From Marinoscillum furvescens DSM 4134 (lineage in GTDB: Bacteria; Bacteroidota; Bacteroidia; Cytophagales; Cyclobacteriaceae), in assembly GCF_003386095.1 (NCBI RefSeq), contig NZ_QREG01000001.1:186001-250000 (forward strand): a DNA stretch of 64,000 bases. Reading direction: 5' to 3'. This document shows positions 1 to 5,721 of the stretch, one piece after another. Below the pieces are notes generated by a model. That model saw only the letters and a program-made list of their open reading frames with translations, searched no databases and was not told where the DNA came from. The first letter of the stretch is position 1. Each line of letters starts with the position of its first letter. The position numbers and the translations under genes are program-made.

Positions 1-117
1 GATGTTACTCAACAACTTGGTAATTACGCCCGAGAGAACGGATTTGATGGTATTTTAGCTCCTTCTGCAAGAAACGCTAATGGATCAAATATGGTGATTT
101 TGAATTCAAATGATTAA
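1..117 (+). CDS. RES-domain toxin, C-terminal fragment
   Basis: The window opens inside a gene whose last 38 codons end at TAA 115-117. The visible peptide contains GFDGILAPSARN followed by GSNMVIL. This matches the C-terminal end of RES-domain proteins, which carry a GI..PSAR...G.N.V motif. Characterised RES toxins (ParT, MbcT) degrade or modify NAD+ or related substrates and are held in check by an Xre/DUF2384 antitoxin. The stop codon overlaps the next start by one base (TAATG), so the two genes are probably translationally coupled. The 5' part lies outside the window, so the catalytic residues cannot be checked. Family assignment is good from the motif; activity is inferred. Confidence 0.65.
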   Translation, partial: DVTQQLGNYARENGFDGILAPSARNANGSNMVILNSND

Positions 118-392
118 TGGCTGCTTTAGAAAAATACTATCCTGGTGATAAAGCTTGGAACAATTTCGCAAAACTGTATAGCGAACACACTGACTCTCAA
201 ACTTATAGAAAACTTTACATGAAATTGAAGCAAGATGAAGAGCTAACTAATGTAATTTATGGAAAGATCGGTGCAGAAAACTGCGTTTCTTGGGTAGATG
301 TGAAAATACCTGCTATTGGTTACCAATCTGTTCTGGATTTAATTGAGTTGGGTAATATTTTAGGTGTGCGAACGCTTTTAATGCGAATGTAA
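117..392 (+). CDS. Small DUF2384-like (ParS/MbcA-type) putative antitoxin
   Basis: A 91-residue protein that begins in the stop codon of the RES fragment. Its C-terminal 40 residues (Ala-Glu-Asn, SWVDVKIPAIG, then SVLDLIELG and VRTLLMRM) follow the layout of the DUF2384 toxin-binding domain, A..W....P.L.G..P.dlL..g...V...L.RI. I see no clear Xre helix-turn-helix in the N-terminal half. The usual order for this toxin family is antitoxin first; here the putative antitoxin follows the toxin. It could instead be an accessory protein, with the true antitoxin upstream of the window. Assignment rests on a pattern match by eye. Confidence 0.45.
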   Translation: MAALEKYYPGDKAWNNFAKLYSEHTDSQTYRKLYMKLKQDEELTNVIYGKIGAENCVSWVDVKIPAIGYQSVLDLIELGNILGVRTLLMRM

Positions 393-400
393 TATACCCC

Positions 401-475
401 CCACTAGTCCAAGTATGCAGAAATAATATAGTGATCTAGCGCAAGCGTCCGCTTGTGCTTGAGATAAAAACGCAT
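401..475 (+). repeat. REP-containing direct repeat, copy A
   Basis: About 75 bp that recur with few differences at 2233-2308. The core at 438-459 is a near-perfect palindrome with centre AAGCGTCCGCTT and complementary flanks (AGCGC.../...GTGCT), able to form a hairpin. It is followed by GAGATAAAAACG in both copies. The palindrome lies upstream of a RAYT transposase and in the opposite orientation to the REP at 1218-1237 downstream of it, the usual arrangement for REP elements mobilised by RAYTs. Confidence 0.75.
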
Positions 476-496
476 CCCCTTATGCCAGAATCCAGG

Positions 497-550
497 AAGC
501 ATCCGCTTGTGCTTGGGATCAAAAGACATCCACTTGTACCTGAACCAAAA
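497..550 (+). repeat. Two degenerate half-REP units
   Basis: Two decayed copies of the right half of the REP unit, GCATCCGCTTGTGCTTGGGA and ACATCCACTTGTACCTGAAC, each followed by CAAAA. They lack the left arm of the palindrome and cannot form the full hairpin. Together with the complete REP at 438-459 they make a REP cluster upstream of the transposase gene. Confidence 0.55.
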
Positions 551-635
551 GGCATCCACAAGTTCTAATGAATAAAAGCACGCAATTATGAAACCAATTT
601 GTAACGATCTACCATAAATTGCCTACATTGGTTTT

Positions 636-1181
636 GTGAGCAGAAAGTATAAATTCAATGACCAGGAGCAGCTATATTTTGTAAGTTTTGCTACCGTAAA
701 CTGGATAGACCTGTTCACAAGGCCTGAGTACTGCGAAATTTTTCTGGACAGCCTGCGGTATTGTCAATCAAAAAAAGGCTTGGAGCTATATGCCTGGTGC
801 ATTATGCCAAATCACGTTCATCTGATCATGGGTACATCTGCTAATCCTATGCAGGATATTCTTCGAGACATGAAGAGTTTTACTTCCAGGAAATTGCGTG
901 AAGAAATCAAGGAGCATCCGAGAGAAAGCAGGAAAGAATGGTTGCTTTGGATGTTTGAAAGGGCCGGCAAGAAAAATGGCAATAATTCAGACTGGCAGCT
1001 ATGGCAACAGCACAATCATCCTATTGCATTGAGTTATACTTGGATGATGTCGCAGCGGCTAAACTATCTACACATGAACCCTGTAAAAGCAGGATTCGTT
1101 TTGGAGCCAGAGCATTGGAAGTATAGCAGTGCGATTGACTATTCGGGAGGAAAAGGGCTGTTGAAGGTTTTACTTTTATAG
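636..1181 (+). CDS. REP-associated tyrosine transposase (RAYT, Y1 HUH family)
   Basis: 181 residues, starting at GTG 636. It is a Y1 transposase of the IS200/RAYT class, which cuts and rejoins single-stranded DNA through an active-site tyrosine. The HUH metal-binding motif is visible as H60-V61-H62 in WCIMPNHVHLIM, and the likely catalytic Tyr144 lies in LNYLHMNPVKAGFV, followed by WKYSSA; both blocks are typical of RAYTs. No terminal inverted repeats of a classical IS surround it. Instead, REP palindromes in inverted orientation lie on either side (438-459 and 1218-1237), which fits a domesticated, single-copy RAYT acting on REP sequences. Length is normal for the family and the frame is intact. 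Confidence 0.88.
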   Translation: MSRKYKFNDQEQLYFVSFATVNWIDLFTRPEYCEIFLDSLRYCQSKKGLELYAWCIMPNHVHLIMGTSANPMQDILRDMKSFTSRKLREEIKEHPRESRKEWLLWMFERAGKKNGNNSDWQLWQQHNHPIALSYTWMMSQRLNYLHMNPVKAGFVLEPEHWKYSSAIDYSGGKGLLKVLLL

Positions 1182-1217
1182 AGTCACCAGCGAACGCGTG
1201 CTTTAGGAAGATGGCTG

Positions 1218-1237
1218 GCACAAGCGGACGCTTGCGC
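1218..1237 (-). repeat. REP palindrome downstream of RAYT, inverted orientation
   Basis: GCACAAGCGGACGCTTGCGC is the reverse complement of the REP core at 439-458. With the upstream copy it brackets the RAYT gene as an inverted pair. It lies 37 bp past the RAYT stop codon. Confidence 0.75.
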
Positions 1238-1248
1238 CGGAGAGCCAA

Positions 1249-1304
1249 TTCTTCCTGTTATTGTAAAATGAAAAACGATTAGAAATTGTTATTTTGTAGA
1301 AAAG
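1249..1304 (+). repeat. Duplicated upstream region of toxin-antitoxin module, copy 1
   Basis: Shares TTCTTCCTGTTATTGTAAAA and AGAAATTGTTATTTTGTAGA (separated by a short diverged spacer) with 1917-1972. Both copies sit just before an antitoxin reading frame, so they probably hold the promoter and autoregulatory site of the module. This is evidence that the two modules arose by duplication of a common ancestor or came from the same source. Confidence 0.65.
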
Positions 1305-1313
1305 CAGAAAGGG

Positions 1314-1547
1314 ATGAACAGCACTCAGATAAGACAAAAAATCCATGAATATGTTGATCAGGCCGATGATCGATTCTTAACACTCATTAATGCAATGATT
1401 GATGCAGACAAGGATCAAGATTGGTGGGATGATTTACATCCCAATTTACAGGCATCCATAAACAAGGCTATTGCCCAATCGGAACGTGAAGAAGGAAGAC
1501 CCCATGCAGTAGTTATGAGTGAAATTCGAGCGAAATATCAAAAATGA
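1314..1547 (+). CDS. Antitoxin of a RelE/ParE-type toxin-antitoxin module
   Basis: 77 residues; begins MNSTQIRQKIHEYVDQADDR, a form common among short Bacteroidota antitoxins encoded before RelE/ParE toxins. The N-terminal helix-rich part would dimerise and the charged C-terminal half (SEREEGRPHAV...EIRAKYQK) would bind the toxin. It overlaps the toxin gene by four bases (ATGA at 1544-1547), giving coupled translation. A paralogous but broken copy starts at 1982. Start ATG 1314 follows AAAGGG at short spacing. No HTH or AbrB motif can be seen, so the DNA-binding mode is unknown. Confidence 0.7.
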   Translation: MNSTQIRQKIHEYVDQADDRFLTLINAMIDADKDQDWWDDLHPNLQASINKAIAQSEREEGRPHAVVMSEIRAKYQK

Positions 1548-1837
1548 GTTACTCCATAAAATGGTTACCAGAAGCTGAAATTACATATGCTTTGGTCATC
1601 GAATATCTGGAGGAAAATTGGACTTCAAAAGAAATTGATTGCTTCTTTGATCGAACAGATGAAGTAATCAACTTCATTGCTCAAAATCCCAGGCAGTATA
1701 TTTACTCCAAAAAGAAAGATGTGTTTCGTGCGGTTATCACTAAGCATATTAGCTTGTACTATCGGATCAAATCTGAAGAAATTGAGTTGTTGATTTTTTG
1801 GGATACACGTCAAGATCCTGAGAATTTGAAAGTATAA
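1544..1837 (+). CDS. RelE/ParE-superfamily toxin
   Basis: 97 residues. The start YSIKWLPEAEITYALVIEYL and the C-terminal pattern YRIKSEEIELLIFWDTRQDP follow the ParE/RelE layout (...A..dl..i..yl...; ...R......yyri....i.il.i.d.R.dP). The family members either poison gyrase (ParE) or cleave ribosome-bound mRNA (RelE). The C-terminal DTRQDP-N box and lack of an obvious RelE catalytic Lys/Arg cluster favour a ParE-like assignment, but this is uncertain. It is coupled to the upstream antitoxin by a 4-bp overlap and appears intact. Confidence 0.72.
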   Translation: MSYSIKWLPEAEITYALVIEYLEENWTSKEIDCFFDRTDEVINFIAQNPRQYIYSKKKDVFRAVITKHISLYYRIKSEEIELLIFWDTRQDPENLKV

Positions 1838-1856
1838 AAATACATACCCTATTAGC

Positions 1857-1906
1857 TTAAGCATCCGCTTGTGCTAGAGATGCGAACCCTTGCGGCGGAG
1901 AGCCGA
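1857..1906 (+). repeat. Degenerate REP half-sites
   Basis: AAGCATCCGCTTGTGCTAGA is a REP half-unit like the one near 500. It is followed by a fragment resembling the opposite arm plus the GCGGCGGAGAGCC flank that also follows the REP at 1218-1237 (GCGCCGGAGAGCC). It lies between the stop of the intact toxin and the upstream region of the broken module. Confidence 0.55.
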
Positions 1907-1916
1907 TATTGACCAG

Positions 1917-1972
1917 TTCTTCCTGTTATTGTAAAAGGAAGAACAAATAGAAATTGTTATTTTGTAGAAAAG
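1917..1972 (+). repeat. Duplicated upstream region of toxin-antitoxin module, copy 2
   Basis: Second copy of the 1249-1304 sequence. It directly precedes the antitoxin remnant beginning at 1982. The nominal longer reading frame from TTG 1954 starts inside this non-coding repeat, an argument against that start. Confidence 0.65.
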
Positions 1973-1981
1973 GAGTTTTTT

Positions 1982-2214
1982 ATGGATACAGCACAATTAA
2001 AGAAGAGCTTCACCAATATATTGATAAGGCGGATGATCGAATCTTGCGCTTAGTGAAAGGGATGTTCCAGGCAGACATTGAGGATTATACCTTATCAGGG
2101 GAGCCTATGAATGAAGAAACCCTGAAACAAAGAGTGAGAGATGCAAAATCAAGAATAGGCTCTGGTCAGTTTACCACTCAGGAAGATCTTGAAAAAGAGA
2201 TGGAAGAATGGTAA
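1982..2214 (+). pseudogene. Antitoxin paralogue broken by an early frameshift
   Basis: The ATG at 1982 has an ideal AAGGAG six bases upstream and gives MDTAQLK, which aligns with MNSTQIR of the intact antitoxin at 1314. After that the match (EELHQYIDKADDR against QKIHEYVDQADDR) continues only in another frame. One base is missing near 2000, in the AAAGAAGAG run. The remaining frame runs to TAA 2212-2214 with a normal charged C-terminus. Either the gene is dead or it is expressed by slippage or from a TTG at 1954, which would add residues encoded by the duplicated leader. The partner toxin is also truncated, so decay is the simplest reading. Confidence 0.55.
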
Positions 2215-2240
2215 AGAAAAAGTTGAAGATCCCCTATTAG
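2208..2240 (+). pseudogene. Start of a truncated toxin gene
   Basis: An ATG overlapping the antitoxin stop (ATGGTAA) reads MVKKKLKIPY then TAG at 2238. A lysine-rich start followed by a beta strand is usual for RelE/ParE toxins, and the overlap copies the geometry of the intact pair at 1544. The match to a coding region ends at about 2232, exactly where the REP-containing direct repeat (2233-2308) begins. The rest of the toxin gene has been lost or replaced. Confidence 0.45.
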
Positions 2241-2308
2241 TCCAAGGATGCAGGAATAATATAGTGACCTAGCGCAAGCGTCCGCATGTGCTTGAGATAA
2301 AAACGTAT
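2233..2308 (+). repeat. REP-containing direct repeat, copy B
   Basis: Second copy of the ~75-bp block at 401-475, including the REP hairpin at 2271-2292 (one arm altered, CGCATG instead of CGCTTG). Its left edge coincides with the break in the toxin gene. Copies A and B lie in the same orientation and enclose the transposase and both toxin-antitoxin modules (about 1.8 kb). Confidence 0.7.
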
Positions 2309-2319
2309 CTATACCTTTG
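2292..2319 (+). promoter_or_regulatory. Bacteroidota-type promoter of the ECF sigma gene
   Basis: TTG at 2292-2294, a 17-base spacer and TACCTTTG at 2312-2319 match the Bacteroidota housekeeping consensus TTG-N17-23-TAnnTTTG. The -33 element lies inside the REP-containing repeat, so the repeat may have supplied half of this promoter. Predicted transcription starts about 55 bases before the sigma gene. Confidence 0.5.
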
Positions 2320-2381
2320 CACCAAATCCATTCTACTTTTTAGCAATCATTTTTAGCTTTACCTGAAAATCACCGCACGCC

Positions 2382-2945
2382 TTGACCGCTATCAATCAAA
2401 CACTGCTATTTCAGGACGAAAAACAGTTCGAAAGCATCTTTCGAGAGCACTATACCGGACTAGTCAACTTTGCACGGCATTACGTCACCGATCCTGATGA
2501 GGCCGAAAGCATCGTACAGGAGCTTTTCACCGGACTCTGGTCCAAAGCCGACACCATCACCATCCGCACTTCCATCAGGTCCTACTTGTTTGGTGCAGTG
2601 AGAAACGCCTGCCTCAATTACCTAAAACACCTCAAAGTCCAAAACGCCTACACCGAGCACCAGCTTCACCTCTCCACCGATCACGACACCACCGACTTTT
2701 TGGAGCTAGACGAGCTGAAAGCGCGGATCGATGAGGCCTTCGAACAAATCCCTGAAAAATGTCGCGAGATTTTTGAGCTGAGCCGATATGAAGGCAAAAA
2801 ATACCATGAAATCGCCGAAGAGCTTAATCTGTCTATCAAAACGGTAGAAAACCAAATGGGCAAAGCGCTCAAAATTCTCCGCCGCGAGCTGCAGGATTAC
2901 CTTTTACTCATTTTTCTTTTCATCACCCATGGGGGTAAATTTTAA
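2382..2945 (+). CDS. ECF RNA polymerase sigma factor (FecI-like, Bacteroidota type)
   Basis: 187 residues. Region 2 spans about residues 15-85 (FREHYTGLVNFARHYVTDPDEAE, then IVQELFTGLW). Region 4 spans about 110-172 with the helix-turn-helix YHEIAEELNLSIKTVENQMGKALKIL. This is the expanded Bacteroidota family of ECF sigma factors controlled by membrane anti-sigma factors. The next gene is a FecR anti-sigma factor, followed by an STN protein and a TonB receptor, so it probably switches on the cluster in response to an outer-membrane signal. The start is TTG 2382; no better upstream start was seen. The last residues (LLIFLFITHGGKF) are unusually hydrophobic. Confidence 0.88.
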   Translation: MTAINQTLLFQDEKQFESIFREHYTGLVNFARHYVTDPDEAESIVQELFTGLWSKADTITIRTSIRSYLFGAVRNACLNYLKHLKVQNAYTEHQLHLSTDHDTTDFLELDELKARIDEAFEQIPEKCREIFELSRYEGKKYHEIAEELNLSIKTVENQMGKALKILRRELQDYLLLIFLFITHGGKF

Positions 2946-2969
2946 ACTGGTTGTCAGAATAGTAAGCAG

Positions 2970-3944
2970 ATGAAAAACGAACGTTCACATAGCATCAGCG
3001 AAGAGGTATTGGCTCGCTACTTTGCCGGTAGTGCAACCACTGACGAAACCCGTCAGGTAGAGGCATGGGCCAACCAGTCACCCGCAAACTCCCAGCAGCT
3101 TTGGCAGTGGCAAGTTGCGTGGATGGATGCTCGTGCGATCAGAGGTGCAGACTATACCGACAGCTACAACGTAAACAAAGCCTGGAAAAAAGTAAAACCT
3201 GCGCAGAAAAGCACGCATCGCTGGAGCATTGCCGCGGCAGTCGCAGCGTTACTCTGTGCCATGGTGGTACTTTACCAGTATTCCCAACAGGTGGAGCAAG
3301 TCAAAGTAGCTGCCGTGACTCAAACCAAATCCGTAGCTCTTGCAGATGGCAGCACCATTACGCTAAACACCGCCAGTGAAGTGGAGTTTCCAGAGACTTT
3401 TGAAGGCCAGACCCGTGAGGTAAAGCTCAAAGGTGAAGCATTCTTTGAGGTGGCTCACGATCCGGAGCAACCATTCATTGTATCGGCTGGAGACTTACAG
3501 GTACAGGTATTGGGTACTGCTTTTAATGTAAAGCAAGCAGCAAACACCCTTAGTGTGGCAGTGAAGTCTGGGAAAGTGCAGGTAACATACAAAAGCGAAC
3601 AGGTGATCCTTACTGCAGGGCAGCGCGTAGCATTTGATGCAGTAGACGCAGAGCTCAAACGCTCTGAGTCCACTACGTTGGCCGAGGCGGACCACTTTTG
3701 GAGAACTCGGCGGCTGGAATTTAAAGGCAATACCCTTCCTGAAGTAGTAGAAGCCCTCAATCTGGCCTACGATCAAGAAGTGGTCATCGGAAGTGAAGCA
3801 TTGAATACCTGTAAACTAAGTGTGTCCTTTGAAGCTGAAAAGCTAGAAGACGTGATCGAAATCATCCGCTTAACGCTGAACCTGGAGGTGCAGCGTACTC
3901 CCGATCAATACATTTTAACAGGAAACGGATGTTTAGAAAACTAA
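2970..3944 (+). CDS. FecR-family anti-sigma factor
   Basis: 324 residues. The N-terminal cytoplasmic part (1-80) contains the sigma-binding helix set typical of FecR (LARYFAGSATTDETRQVEAW). One transmembrane segment lies at about 86-104. The periplasmic FecR domain follows, with the hallmark LADGSTITLNTASEVEFP and VKLKGEAFFEVAHDPEQPF. A C-terminal STN-like region ends the protein. It holds the upstream ECF sigma factor inactive and receives a signal across the periplasm. It starts 24 bp after the sigma gene, and its last 16 bases overlap the next gene, so the three are one operon. Confidence 0.92.
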   Translation: MKNERSHSISEEVLARYFAGSATTDETRQVEAWANQSPANSQQLWQWQVAWMDARAIRGADYTDSYNVNKAWKKVKPAQKSTHRWSIAAAVAALLCAMVVLYQYSQQVEQVKVAAVTQTKSVALADGSTITLNTASEVEFPETFEGQTREVKLKGEAFFEVAHDPEQPFIVSAGDLQVQVLGTAFNVKQAANTLSVAVKSGKVQVTYKSEQVILTAGQRVAFDAVDAELKRSESTTLAEADHFWRTRRLEFKGNTLPEVVEALNLAYDQEVVIGSEALNTCKLSVSFEAEKLEDVIEIIRLTLNLEVQRTPDQYILTGNGCLEN

Positions 3945-5647
3945 TCACATGCATCGTGCTCTTTGGTAGCACACAACTTTACAGTCAGGATCTATTGGAC
4001 CAGTCAGTAACGGTCAACTTTCAAAACCAAACCATCGCAGAATCACTCAACAGCATTTCGGCTGGCAGCGATGTGCGATTTTCATATAACCCCGACCAGC
4101 TCCCACAGCGAAAGGTGACTGCCCACTATGAAAACACTCCGGTACAGACCATACTCCTGGACCTACTAGGCACCTCCTATGAATGCAAAGTGCGTGGCAG
4201 CTACATCATACTGACACCCATTAAAAAAAAGGCACCCAAAAAAACAGGGCAGATTCAAGGTGAAGTAGTAGATGCCAACACGGGTGAGCGCATCGCCGGA
4301 GTAAGTATTTACGAGGTAGACCGGCTGTCAGCAGCCACCCTCACCTCTCAAGACGGAACCTACACCCTCTCACCCAAGACTAGCGGAGATCCTATGCTAA
4401 TCGCTGTAAGTCGAGAAAACTACAAAGACACGGTCATCGTGGTACACCGCTCCAAAGGAGAGTTTGTAAAGCTTCTCCTGGAGCCCATCAAAAAACAACA
4501 GCGCAAGCTCATCAGCGATACTACCTGGATCAAAGACTTTTGGATCAATCAAAGACTCAAGCGCCACCAACGCAACATCAACCTCTCCGAACACCGTGTT
4601 TTTCAAATGTCACTCGTACCTGGCATAGGCACCAATGGTTTCCTTACGGGAAAATTCACCCACAACATGTCCTTAAATATTATTGGAGGATTTACACAAG
4701 GCATCAAAGGAGTAGAGCTTGGAGGAGTGTTTAACATCACCGAACGCATGCTTCGAGGCGCACAGGTGGCTGGCGTGTTCAACGCCACTGGGCATAGCAG
4801 CACAGGCCTACAGCTGGCAGGCATGGTCAATCGCACCAAAAACAGCTTTACAGGCTGGCAAATCGCTGGAGTAGTCAATCACACAGACACCCTAAATGGA
4901 GCGCAGATCAGTGGAGCCACCAATTTTGCACGGGTAGCCACCGGACTACAGCTCTCCGGAGCATTCAACTTCCTCACGGGCGACATGTACGGAGCACAGC
5001 TAGCCAGCTGCTTCAACTATGGCCATCATATTTTTGGGTTACAACTCTCAGGGGTTTACAACCACGCCGACACACTCTATGGTGTGCAGCTCAGCACTAT
5101 CAACCGCACCCAAAACCTCCACGGCGTACAGGTAGGAATCGTCAACATCGCTAAAAAAGTAGAACAAGGCACCATGATCGGCATCATCAACGTAGCTAAA
5201 GATGAAGTACTCACCTTTGAGCTATCGAGCAATGACGTAACGCGCTACAACCTCTCCTTCAAGTCCGGCGCCAAGCACTTTTATACCATCCTGAGCACTG
5301 GCATTCACGATCAAAAAGAAATCTGGGGCGCCGGAGGTGGTTTTGGCACAGACATCCCTCTAAAGCCCTTTTATCTCACCGTAGACCTCACCGCTCACAC
5401 GCTTTTCAAACTCAATGAAAAAACTTCACACCCTATTCTCAACCCAAGGCTAGGGTTTACAGCAGGACTCACCATCTTCGATGACGTCAGCATCTTTGGC
5501 GGACCAGTAGTCCATTATATGTACAATGCAGATACAGACACTTTCCCGGCAGTTCATAAACTGGGCGAAAATGCCAGCTTCTCGCACGAGGTAGGAGATA
5601 TCATGCACAAATGGTGGGCAGGCTATACATTCGGAATTAGATTGTAA
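3929..5647 (+). CDS. STN-domain outer-membrane/surface protein with GxQxxGxxN repeats
   Basis: 572 residues. Signal peptide 1-20 (ending QLYSQ), STN (secretin/TonB N-terminus) domain about 25-98, and a carboxypeptidase-regulatory-like beta-sandwich about 108-185. From about 258 to 425 come ten to eleven imperfect repeats of 14-16 residues with consensus xGxQ(L/I/V)(A/S)GxxN. Examples are TGLQLAGMVN, NGAQISGATN and FGLQLSGVYN. The tail (430-572) has alternating hydrophobic strands. In a FecR system the STN domain normally belongs to the TonB receptor that touches FecR; here it sits on a separate protein with no plug or barrel. The regular repeat suggests a beta-solenoid and recalls GVQ.GL.N surface-repeat proteins. 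Role inferred: partner or sensor in the sigma/FecR signalling unit. Confidence 0.7.
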   Translation: MFRKLITCIVLFGSTQLYSQDLLDQSVTVNFQNQTIAESLNSISAGSDVRFSYNPDQLPQRKVTAHYENTPVQTILLDLLGTSYECKVRGSYIILTPIKKKAPKKTGQIQGEVVDANTGERIAGVSIYEVDRLSAATLTSQDGTYTLSPKTSGDPMLIAVSRENYKDTVIVVHRSKGEFVKLLLEPIKKQQRKLISDTTWIKDFWINQRLKRHQRNINLSEHRVFQMSLVPGIGTNGFLTGKFTHNMSLNIIGGFTQGIKGVELGGVFNITERMLRGAQVAGVFNATGHSSTGLQLAGMVNRTKNSFTGWQIAGVVNHTDTLNGAQISGATNFARVATGLQLSGAFNFLTGDMYGAQLASCFNYGHHIFGLQLSGVYNHADTLYGVQLSTINRTQNLHGVQVGIVNIAKKVEQGTMIGIINVAKDEVLTFELSSNDVTRYNLSFKSGAKHFYTILSTGIHDQKEIWGAGGGFGTDIPLKPFYLTVDLTAHTLFKLNEKTSHPILNPRLGFTAGLTIFDDVSIFGGPVVHYMYNADTDTFPAVHKLGENASFSHEVGDIMHKWWAGYTFGIRL

Positions 5648-5721
5648 AAATTTTATTTTACACATAGGGGTATTTTTAGTTTCAGGTTCCCTTTTGGTGA
5701 AAACCATAATTATAAGAAACT

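Noticed and set aside
1954-1981. TTG start for the second antitoxin
   Set aside because: It lies within the duplicated non-coding leader, and the family start and good AAGGAG site point to ATG 1982 with a frameshift.
401-2308. Classical insertion sequence with transposase and terminal inverted repeats
   Set aside because: The transposase is a RAYT, the repeats are REP palindromes and long direct repeats, and no short target duplication was found.
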